From: Casp-actino8 sp040381935
GTDB lineage: Bacteria > Actinomycetota > Acidimicrobiia > Acidimicrobiales > Ilumatobacteraceae
Assembly: GCA_040381935.1 (NCBI GenBank)
Contig: JBEIGJ010000061.1
Location: 1 to 11,833, forward strand
DNA: 11,833 nucleotides
Direction: 5' to 3'
Shown: in pieces, positions 7,211 to 11,833 of the stretch
Numbering within the stretch: the first letter of the stretch is position 1
How the letters are laid out: each line of letters starts with the position of its first letter
Translations under genes and position numbers: made by a program
Notes under the pieces: model-generated
Databases searched by the model: none
The model's input: only the letters and a program-made list of their open reading frames with translations
What the model was told of the DNA's origin: nothing

Positions 7211-8065
7211 ATGAAGATCGGCTACACCACCATGAACACCCCGGCCGATCTGGCACCGCGGCGCTTGGGTCCGCTGCTCGAATCTGCGGGTTATGACTCT
7301 TTGTGGATAGGCGAGCACAGCCATATCCCGGTATCTCGCCAAACTCCCTACCCCACCGGCGGTGAACTTCCCTGGCAATACACCACGATGATGGATCCCT
7401 TCATCAGCCTGGCGCAGGTCGCCGAACATACGTCGAATTTGGTGCTCGGATTGGGGGTGGCTCTCCCGCTCGAACACGACATCTTCGTGTTGGCCAAACA
7501 AGTCGCCACATTGGATCTCGCGTCACATGGTCGATTGCAATTCGGGGTCGGTGTGGGTTGGAATCGCGAGGAGTTGGCCAACCATCATTCGGTCTCGTGG
7601 TCGATGCGCTATCGAGCACTCGCCGAATGTGTCACTGCATTGCGCGAATTGTGGATCGCCGACGAATCCGAATTCCACGGCCACTACTACAACTTCGACA
7701 AGGTCTGGTGCCGACCCAAACCGCATCAACAGCCTCATCCTCCCGTCCTCTGTGGGACAGGCGGAAAACTGGGCACCGAACACGCCATTGCCTGGTCTGA
7801 CGGATGGATGCCCCTCGATATCGCTCTTGGCGATGTTCCCCGGCGGGTACGGCGCTTCCGGGAAAAGGTGGCAGAGGCAGGTCGCTCACCGCTGCCGATA
7901 TCTCTCGTGGCGTTCGGCGATCCGACCTACGACACACTTTGTGAATATCGCGACCTCGGTATCGAACGCGTCATTCTCGGTTCAGGCCGCGCTGGTTGGG
8001 AGGACCCCTCCGGTGTGCCAGCATTCATCGAGTATTACGCCAGCATGATCGACAAGCTCACGTGA
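7211..8065 (+). CDS. LLM class F420-dependent oxidoreductase, Rv2161c-like (TIGR03619-type)
   Basis: This is a 284-residue luciferase-like protein. GYDSLWIGEHSHIPVSRQTPYPTGGELP (about 27-54) followed by DPFISLAQVAEHTSNLVLGLGVALPLEHDIFVLAKQVATLDLASHGRLQFGVGVGWNREELANH (62-125) is the pattern of the Rv2161c-like probable F420-dependent oxidoreductases. EFHGHYYNFDKVWCRPKPHQQPHPPVLCGTGG is also typical of that group. The substrate is unknown. An in-frame GTG at 7142 would add 23 residues with no family similarity; the ATG at 7211 gives the expected MKIGYTT N-terminus and has GGAACGGA before it. Unlike several neighbours, no TANNNT box lies six bases before this ATG, so it is probably leadered. 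It diverges from the other LLM gene and meets the cysteine-hydrolase-fold gene tail to tail, 27 bases apart. Confidence 0.9.
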   Translation: MKIGYTTMNTPADLAPRRLGPLLESAGYDSLWIGEHSHIPVSRQTPYPTGGELPWQYTTMMDPFISLAQVAEHTSNLVLGLGVALPLEHDIFVLAKQVATLDLASHGRLQFGVGVGWNREELANHHSVSWSMRYRALAECVTALRELWIADESEFHGHYYNFDKVWCRPKPHQQPHPPVLCGTGGKLGTEHAIAWSDGWMPLDIALGDVPRRVRRFREKVAEAGRSPLPISLVAFGDPTYDTLCEYRDLGIERVILGSGRAGWEDPSGVPAFIEYYASMIDKLT

Positions 8066-8092
8066 CAGTTGGAGCGGAGTCCGGAACAACGG

Positions 8093-8740
8093 CTACATCC
8101 ATGCCGCGGCAACGTCCTCACTGCTGACAACCGTTGCCAACAGCGGCATGGTGTGTTCGAGAACCGCTGTCGCGTATTCGCGTGGCACACCGCAGACACC
8201 ATCGCGTACGAGGACCACGTTGTAACCAAGGTCAACGGCGCTGATCACCGTACCCAAGATGCCAATATTCACCGATACCCCCGTGACGATGACAGTGTCG
8301 ATACCCAGGTTCCTCAAGATCTGATCCAACGATGTTTGCGTGAATGGCGTCAGACCGTGGATTCGACTGACCACGATGTCATCGGGCTCGGGTCCAAGTT
8401 CAGTAATCAAAGCGGCTCCAGGTGAGCCACTGTCGATGGGAGTGCTACCGGTTTCCCGTCGGAGACGATTGTTCAAGGCAAAGACCGCACAGTTGTCGGC
8501 AGCACCGCGCCCATCAGGGCGATTCTCCGCCACGCAGTGCACCACCGGAACTCCTTTTTGGCGAGCCATCTCACAAAGACGACCAGCAACGGTTCGAACG
8601 CCACGTTCTTCCACTTCTTGGACCAATGTCTGCATCAGAGCAGCTGATCCGACGACACCTTCTTGGAGTTCCATCGTCAAAACAGCGGCTCGACCACTGG
8701 TCAACAAAGCCCGTAAACGATTCATGCTCTTTTCGCTCAT
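8093..8740 (-). CDS. Isochorismatase/cysteine-hydrolase-fold protein lacking the usual catalytic triad
   Basis: The 215 residues follow the isochorismatase-like alpha/beta fold: AAVLTMELQEGVVG near 18-31, GVPVVHCVAE near 63-72, IHGLTPFTQTSLDQILRNLGIDTVIVTGVSVNIGILGTVISAVDLGYNVVLVRDGVCG near 127-184. In canonical members the triad is Asp (in IDxQ), Lys and Cys (in TGVxTxxCV). Here the aligned positions are Glu24 (MELQ), Arg126 (VVSRIHG) and Gly160 (TGVSVNIGI), so normal thiol chemistry looks impossible at this site. It could be a non-catalytic or differently acting subgroup. The ATG at 8740 lies in the last unit of a 26-bp repeat array that also holds upstream ATGs; an internal ATG at 8725 after AAAAGAG is an alternative start. 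The gene diverges from the thioesterase-like gene. Confidence 0.82.
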   Translation of the reverse strand: MSEKSMNRLRALLTSGRAAVLTMELQEGVVGSAALMQTLVQEVEERGVRTVAGRLCEMARQKGVPVVHCVAENRPDGRGAADNCAVFALNNRLRRETGSTPIDSGSPGAALITELGPEPDDIVVSRIHGLTPFTQTSLDQILRNLGIDTVIVTGVSVNIGILGTVISAVDLGYNVVLVRDGVCGVPREYATAVLEHTMPLLATVVSSEDVAAAWM

Positions 8741-8810
8741 TTGATTGTTATTCGCTTTTCGCTCATTTGATTGTTATTCGCTTTTCGCTCATTTGATTGT
8801 TATTGCTCAT
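8729..8810 (-). repeat. 26-bp tandem repeat array spanning the cysteine-hydrolase start codon
   Basis: Read on the - strand, each unit starts ATGAGCGAAAAG and ends AATAACAATCAA. Two full identical 26-bp units lie at 8792-8767 and 8766-8741. They are preceded by a shortened 18-base unit at 8810-8793, which lacks eight internal bases, and are followed by the first 12 bases of the gene itself (8740-8729), identical to the unit start. The units are AT-rich compared with their surroundings. Because 26 is not a multiple of three, each ATG is in a new frame and each unit reads into a TGA that overlaps the next ATG. The array must come from duplication of the gene's own start region. Confidence 0.95.
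8737..8766 (-). CDS. Predicted 9-codon leader ORF coupled to the cysteine-hydrolase start
   Basis: ATG 8766 opens a nine-codon ORF, MSEKRITIK, whose TGA (8739-8737) overlaps the ATG at 8740 by ATGA. The first four codons are identical to those of the downstream gene because both come from the same repeat unit. It has no good Shine-Dalgarno of its own, so it would depend on ribosomes ending the preceding leader ORF. Confidence 0.4.
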   Translation of the reverse strand: MSEKRITIK

Positions 8811-8813
8811 CAT
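8763..8813 (-). CDS. Predicted 16-codon leader ORF in the repeat array
   Basis: From ATG 8813 this encodes MMSNNNQMSEKRITIK and stops at a TGA that overlaps the ATG at 8766 in the form ATGA. Possible starts in the same frame are 8813, 8810 and 8792; GGAAG a few bases upstream could serve as a ribosome-binding site for the first two. Translation is not proven; the case rests on the ATGA chain leading to the cysteine-hydrolase start. Confidence 0.4.
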   Translation of the reverse strand: MMSNNNQMSEKRITIK

Positions 8814-8849
8814 CAACTTCCGTCATGTGGGCGCCAGCACTGTCTCCCC

Positions 8850-8855
8850 TATGCT
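8850..8855 (+). promoter_or_regulatory. Candidate leaderless -10 box TATGCT
   Basis: TATGCT lies exactly six bases before the ATG at 8862, which opens a nine-codon leader ORF. It is the best-looking -10 in the region upstream of the thioesterase-like gene; no convincing -35 is seen. Confidence 0.5.
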
Positions 8856-8861
8856 CGCAGA

Positions 8862-8891
8862 ATGTTTGCACGAAAGAGAGCTTGGTCATGA
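8862..8891 (+). CDS. Predicted 9-codon leader peptide ORF (MFARKRAWS)
   Basis: The ORF starts at the first base of a predicted leaderless transcript (TATGCT six bases upstream). It encodes MFARKRAWS, with three basic residues and one Trp, and ends in a TGA at 8889-8891 that overlaps the ATG of the thioesterase-like gene (8888) as ATGA. The AAAGAGAG inside the ORF (8873-8880) doubles as the ribosome-binding site for the downstream gene, a classic layout for termination-reinitiation coupling. Expression is inferred, not shown. Confidence 0.45.
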   Translation: MFARKRAWS

Positions 8892-9769
8892 GTTCGCCTC
8901 AACCACCTGCACCTCACCCCTCTGATGGTCGACCGTCTGATATTCGCAATGTCGATCCGGCACGGTACTGGGAAACCTTCGAGGAGAAGTGGACGACACT
9001 TCTGACCTATCGCTACCTCGGTCGGCGTCACGCATCACTCGACAACGGTGTCTCTGGCGACTTCATGACCATCCGCCACGATATGCGCAACACCACAGGC
9101 GGCATCATGGCAGCGCCGCTATGCGTCGCCTCCCCTGAATGTGGCGGGTTCAATGATGACGTCGTCGTTCCCAATCCGTTGATCGGCTCTATGCAAATTC
9201 TCGATCCAGCTCACGACGTGGGCGAACTCATGATCATTCCCGAGACCTTGCACACTGGACGCCGCTTGGGCTTCAGTCGCGCTCTGTTGGTTGATGCCGC
9301 CGACCCAAATCGGGTGATTGCCATCTCCACCGGCGTTGGTCTGTCTCTGGGCGATGCTCCCGAGGGCTACACCAAAGTGGACAATCCACCGATCGAGATC
9401 GTCGATTCCCCGGACTTGCCGCCCCTTCATCAGGTCTTTGGAGCGACCCGCTTGGAACGCGGCAGGTGGCAACTACCTGTCCTAGAGGCTGAATTGGCCT
9501 CACCCGATGCTGCTTTGCACATTGGTCCCCAACACATCGTGCTCGAAGCCGCGGCCACCGATGCCGCCCACGATTTGGCCAATGGGCCACTGCAAATCGA
9601 CGATTGGTACGTGATGTTTGTCAATCGTGGAACCGAAGGACCCTTCGAAACAGAGACCGAGGTATTCCTCGGACAAGACAATCGCATCGGAGCGCGGATC
9701 AACTTGATCGATCGCGGCAGGAACGACCGCGTCGTCAGTTCAGCGGCTGCGACGTTCCACCGGGTTTGA
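8888..9769 (+). CDS. Predicted double-hotdog-fold (PaaI/acyl-CoA thioesterase-like) protein
   Basis: This is a 293-residue protein. The first half has MRNTTGGIMAAPLCVASPECGG followed by a strand pattern ending in LHTGRRLGFSRALLVDAADPNRVIAISTGVG, which resembles the GG..AAPL helix and the GR....VD...  strands of hotdog thioesterases. The second half (PLHQVFGATRLERGRWQLPVL ... HIVLEAAATDAAHDLANGPLQIDDWYVMFVNRG ... RINLIDRGRNDRVVSSAAATFHRV) looks like a second hotdog with a typical terminal strand. If so, it would hydrolyse or bind an acyl-CoA thioester. No catalytic residue can be assigned with certainty. The ATG at 8888 is preceded by AAAGAGAG at good spacing; the frame is open further upstream from 8771 but that part crosses the repeat array and is not protein-like. 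It follows a nine-codon leader ORF by ATGA overlap. Confidence 0.6.
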   Translation: MSSPQPPAPHPSDGRPSDIRNVDPARYWETFEEKWTTLLTYRYLGRRHASLDNGVSGDFMTIRHDMRNTTGGIMAAPLCVASPECGGFNDDVVVPNPLIGSMQILDPAHDVGELMIIPETLHTGRRLGFSRALLVDAADPNRVIAISTGVGLSLGDAPEGYTKVDNPPIEIVDSPDLPPLHQVFGATRLERGRWQLPVLEAELASPDAALHIGPQHIVLEAAATDAAHDLANGPLQIDDWYVMFVNRGTEGPFETETEVFLGQDNRIGARINLIDRGRNDRVVSSAAATFHRV

Positions 9770-9787
9770 TCAGAAGTTAGATCGCGA

Positions 9788-10996
9788 TCAGACCGGTTGA
9801 CCGGAGAGCTTGCGTAAGTTGTCGCGCAATGCCAAGCGACGCTCTTCGACGCTGAGGCCGGCAAAGTCGCCGACCCAGTCGCGAGGCTCGGCCAATCCTT
9901 CTGGGTGCGGCCAGTCGCTTCCAAGCAAAATGCGGTCGGCGCCGATCAGATCACGCAAGACCGTGATGTCATCTTCGTAAAACGGAGCAACAGAAACATG
10001 CGAACGCAAGGTCTCGACCGGATCTTGTTTGTACATCTGCGGAGTCTTGCCATAGGAGCGCTTGAAGCGACGCACCAATTCATCAACCCAACCTGCGCCG
10101 AGTTCGACCGTGGCGACTTGCAACTTTGGCACTCGATCGAAGACACCGTGACAGATCATCGAAGCCAGCAGATCGAAAACCGGCCGCTCGATGTGAACGC
10201 CCATGACTTCGGTCAGCGTGGACATTTTGTGACCGGTGTACTTAATGGTTTCGCCCCACCGCTCCAAATAAATGCCGTAACCCGAATCCGCTCCATGGAA
10301 GGCGATGGCGATGCCGGCATCGGCGGCGATATTCCAGAAACGGTCATACATCGGGTCGGCCAGGGATCGATAACGATCAGGAGCCTGCACCGGCGCCGGG
10401 CGGAAGGTGACAAAGCGCGCCCCGAGATCGATGACCCGCTTCAATTCGGCCTCGGCCCGGACCGGATCGATGAGTGACATCAACGGCCCGGTGAGGATTC
10501 GTCCGTCGCGGTTGTATCCCCAGTCTTCGTTCAGCCATTGGTTGTAGCTGTGAAACACGGCGTACAGCGCATCGACATCCTCGGCCAACATTTCTTCGAG
10601 TCCAAGACCCAGACTTGGCAACACCCAGGCCAAGTCCACACCTTGAGCATCAAGTGTGGCCAAGCGAAGTTCACGCTGCCGAGCAGCTTGGGGGATGGGT
10701 CCCATCTTGATGATGTCGCGCAACTCGAGGCCCTCGTGGTTCTCGGCGCGGAAGTACATCTCCAATGAACCAGGCTGCCCGACGGGGTCATAGGTGGGAT
10801 TCGGAATCAAGGTCAGCAGACGATCATTCACCAAAAGGGTGCGACGGCCGTCCACCTCGACCCAGCGAACGGCGTGGCGGTGTTCGCGCGGAAGGTGTCG
10901 GGTGACCGCGTCTTCTGCCTCGTAATAGTGCTGGTCAGCATCGGATAACCCGTAAGTGACGTCAGCAAGAACGGGACGGTCTTGAAGCAGAGACAT
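9788..10996 (-). CDS. Amidohydrolase_2 (ACMSD-like) family metal-dependent hydrolase
   Basis: This is a 402-residue TIM-barrel amidohydrolase of the group containing ACMSD and gamma-resorcylate-type decarboxylases. Landmarks are SDADQHYYE near 18-26 (the beta-1 metal site, with Asp-x-x-x-His where many relatives have HxH), a conserved IAFHGADSGY near 231-240 (His234), ERPVFDLLASMICHGVFDRVPKLQVATVELGAGWV near 269-303, and LLGSDWPHPEG near 358-367 with the metal or catalytic Asp361. It probably hydrolyses or decarboxylates a cyclic or aromatic acid. The ATG at 10996 is preferred because AAGGGGAAG precedes it at ideal distance; an in-frame ATG at 11020 has no ribosome-binding site. A 17-bp palindrome and a -10 box lie upstream. 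The gene meets the thioesterase-like gene tail to tail with 18 bases between. Confidence 0.88.
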   Translation of the reverse strand: MSLLQDRPVLADVTYGLSDADQHYYEAEDAVTRHLPREHRHAVRWVEVDGRRTLLVNDRLLTLIPNPTYDPVGQPGSLEMYFRAENHEGLELRDIIKMGPIPQAARQRELRLATLDAQGVDLAWVLPSLGLGLEEMLAEDVDALYAVFHSYNQWLNEDWGYNRDGRILTGPLMSLIDPVRAEAELKRVIDLGARFVTFRPAPVQAPDRYRSLADPMYDRFWNIAADAGIAIAFHGADSGYGIYLERWGETIKYTGHKMSTLTEVMGVHIERPVFDLLASMICHGVFDRVPKLQVATVELGAGWVDELVRRFKRSYGKTPQMYKQDPVETLRSHVSVAPFYEDDITVLRDLIGADRILLGSDWPHPEGLAEPRDWVGDFAGLSVEERRLALRDNLRKLSGQPV

Positions 10997-11031
10997 GAAC
11001 TTCCCCTTTTTTTCTGGCATCAGACTGGGTT

Positions 11032-11048
11032 TCTGACGCTGCGTCAGA
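11032..11048. promoter_or_regulatory. 17-bp perfect palindrome TCTGACGCTGCGTCAGA, candidate repressor operator
   Basis: Two 8-bp arms (TCTGACGC and GCGTCAGA) flank a single central T. On the - strand it begins at the last base of the -10 box TAGAAT and covers the expected transcription start of the amidohydrolase gene, where a bound repressor would block transcription. Size and symmetry suit a TetR- or GntR-type dimer; no regulator gene is in the window. Confidence 0.6.
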
Positions 11049-11053
11049 TTCTA
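11048..11053 (-). promoter_or_regulatory. Candidate -10 box TAGAAT for the amidohydrolase gene
   Basis: TAGAAT on the - strand differs from TATAAT at one position. Transcription would start near 11041, giving a leader of about 45 bases with a good ribosome-binding site. No -35 close to TTGACA is visible. Confidence 0.45.
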
Positions 11054-11146
11054 GACCATGATCACGAGTTGAAGAGGTCCGAAAGTCCCAAATGCTGCCG
11101 ATGCGCGTACCCATTCTCGATCGCCCGGTGGCCCATGAGCAGCGAT

Positions 11147-11152
11147 TAGCGT
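11147..11152 (+). promoter_or_regulatory. Candidate leaderless -10 box TAGCGT
   Basis: TAGCGT is followed by six bases and then the GTG at 11159, putting the transcription start on the start codon. No ribosome-binding site is seen, in agreement with a leaderless mRNA. Confidence 0.5.
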
Positions 11153-11158
11153 CCAAGC

Positions 11159-11593
11159 GTGATGGAAATCTGGGAACTCATCGCTCGCGAGTCAATCCGA
11201 GATCTGGTGGCGCGCTATAACGCCAACGGTGATTCGGGACGGTTTGCCCAGGTCAGAGAACTCTTTTGCGCTGATGCGGAAATGAACATCGGAGACGGGC
11301 GGGTGTACCGCGGTCTCGATGAGGTGATGACCATTTTCACCAACACCAAGGACGGCACCGGGGCCACCAGTGGCCTCACCCATGTCCGCCATACCACCTC
11401 CACACACCAAATTGACCTGATCGATCAGTGCAACGCCACCGGACGCCTCTACTTCTTTGTCCTCACCGATATCGGGCTTGATCATTGGGGGCGCTATGTC
11501 GACCGCTATGTGATCGAAGGTGATCGTTGGAAGTTCGCTTCACGCCAGGTCACCGTCGATGGTTGGTCTCCACAATCGCTCTTCCCTCATTGA
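11159..11593 (+). CDS. SnoaL-like / NTF2-fold protein
   Basis: This is a 144-residue protein of the SnoaL-like (NTF2 cone) fold. It begins with an amphipathic helix (IWELIARESIRDLVARYNANGDSGRFAQVRELFCADAEMNIGDGRVYRGLDEVM), the usual start of these proteins, and continues with strands GLTHVRHTTSTHQIDLI, ATGRLYFFVLTD, WGRYVDRYVIEGDRWKFASRQVTVDGW. Members range from polyketide cyclases and steroid isomerases to hydratases and pure binding proteins, so no reaction can be assigned. The start may be GTG 11159 or ATG 11162, one codon later; the TANNNT spacing favours GTG. It diverges from the amidohydrolase gene across 162 bases and ends 12 bases before the stop of the convergent VOC-family gene. 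Confidence 0.82.
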   Translation: MMEIWELIARESIRDLVARYNANGDSGRFAQVRELFCADAEMNIGDGRVYRGLDEVMTIFTNTKDGTGATSGLTHVRHTTSTHQIDLIDQCNATGRLYFFVLTDIGLDHWGRYVDRYVIEGDRWKFASRQVTVDGWSPQSLFPH

Positions 11594-11605
11594 TCGCCTG
11601 ATGCC

Positions 11606-11833
11606 TTATTCGCGATCGCGAAAAGCATCGCGCGGACGTTGTACGAATTCGAAGGGAACTCCATCGGGATCGTTGAGAAAGCAAATCCACATATCCGGGA
11701 CATTGGTTCCCTCCAACTCCACCTGTCGCGGTTCACGTTCGAACACCCATCCGGCTGCACGGAATTCGTCGAACGAGCGTCGAGTGTCATCGACGCTGAC
11801 TGCTGTGCGAAAGAGACCGGCATGATTGGCCAC
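11606..11833 (-). CDS. VOC (glyoxalase/dioxygenase) family protein, C-terminal part
   Basis: The frame is open to the right edge and ends in TAA at 11608-11606; the last 76 codons are visible. ANHAGLFRTAVSVDDTRRSFDEFRAAGW is the beta-alpha start of a vicinal-oxygen-chelate module and MWICFLNDPDGVPFEFVQ is its terminal strand pair, where the Glu of FEF commonly is a metal ligand. The beginning of the gene lies outside the window. The last codon at the edge is GTG, which could be a start only if the protein were one very short module, so truncation is more likely. The reaction is unknown; members include glyoxalases, ring-cleavage dioxygenases and epimerases. Confidence 0.75.
   Translation of the reverse strand: MANHAGLFRTAVSVDDTRRSFDEFRAAGWVFEREPRQVELEGTNVPDMWICFLNDPDGVPFEFVQRPRDAFRDRE

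Larger units (their letters stand above)
10997..11158. other. Divergent intergenic region between the amidohydrolase and SnoaL-like genes
   Basis: These 162 bases are the longest stretch without a gene. They hold the amidohydrolase ribosome-binding site, the 17-bp palindrome, a - strand -10 box and a + strand -10 box. I see no RNA gene or terminator in the remaining central part (about 11054-11146). Confidence 0.7.

Noticed and set aside
7097..7501. N-terminal extension of the - strand LLM protein up to an ATG at 7501
   Set aside because: The extra 135 residues have no family similarity and would overlap the first 290 bases of the divergent LLM gene, which has strong motifs there.
8066..8092. 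Possible bidirectional hairpin (GTTG...CAAC around TCCGGA)
   Set aside because: The stem is only four pairs with mismatched interior and no T-run, so it is too weak to call a terminator.
8729..8810. Possible CRISPR array
   Set aside because: The 26-bp units are directly adjacent with no spacers, and they copy the start of the neighbouring gene, so this is a tandem duplication.
8771..8887. N-terminal extension of the thioesterase-like protein
   Set aside because: It would start in the 26-bp repeat array and add 39 residues of non-protein-like sequence; the ATG at 8888 has a proper ribosome-binding site.
9770..9790. Palindromic GATCGCGATC near the thioesterase-like/amidohydrolase junction
   Set aside because: Short GATC/CGATCG palindromes are scattered all over the window, also within genes, so this one carries no special weight.

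Overview
The window looks like a compact, moderately GC-rich actinobacterial chromosome segment. The evidence is two luciferase-like (F420-type) oxidoreductases, a short MenE of the actinobacterial kind, a PhoH-YbeY-CNNM (TlyC/CorC) operon, GTG starts and TANNNT-type -10 boxes placed for leaderless transcription. A member of the class Acidimicrobiia or a relative is my best guess, but this is inferred from protein style only. I see no mobile element, CRISPR array, rRNA or tRNA, and no gene-free stretch longer than about 165 bases.

Layout. Positions 1-226 hold the C-terminal end of an amidase-signature enzyme. Next on the + strand come a MenE-like acyl-CoA ligase (273-1385) and an SDR dehydrogenase (1416-2213). 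Converging on the SDR from the - strand is a run of five genes. In transcription order these are an LLM oxidoreductase (7096-6176), an AcuI/YhdH-type acrylyl-CoA reductase (6166-5147), PhoH (5079-4126), YbeY (about 4148-3537) and a CNNM/CorC membrane protein (3540-2203). A second LLM oxidoreductase (7211-8065) diverges from the first. A cysteine-hydrolase-fold protein (8740-8093, -) and a predicted double-hotdog thioesterase-like protein (8888-9769, +) form another divergent pair. An ACMSD-type amidohydrolase (10996-9788, -) and a SnoaL-like protein (11159-11593, +) form a third. The window ends in a truncated VOC/glyoxalase-family gene (- strand).

How it fits together. PhoH, YbeY and CNNM are a common housekeeping block (RNA maturation and ion or membrane homeostasis). 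Most of the rest (amidase, acyl-CoA ligase, SDR, enoyl/acrylyl-CoA-type reductase, LLM monooxygenases, thioesterase, amidohydrolase, SnoaL, VOC) has the composition of a catabolic or secondary-substrate region, although no single pathway can be reconstructed.

The most interesting signals are in gene starts, not in the proteins. (i) Six start codons are preceded by TANNNT exactly six bases upstream, the geometry of leaderless mRNAs. (ii) The 8740-8888 divergent region carries short leader ORFs on both strands, each ending in an ATGA overlap with the next start. On the - strand these ORFs sit in a 26-bp tandem duplication of the downstream gene's own start region. (iii) The cysteine-hydrolase-fold protein appears to have lost all three canonical catalytic residues. 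(iv) A perfect 17-bp palindrome sits at the predicted transcription start of the amidohydrolase gene.
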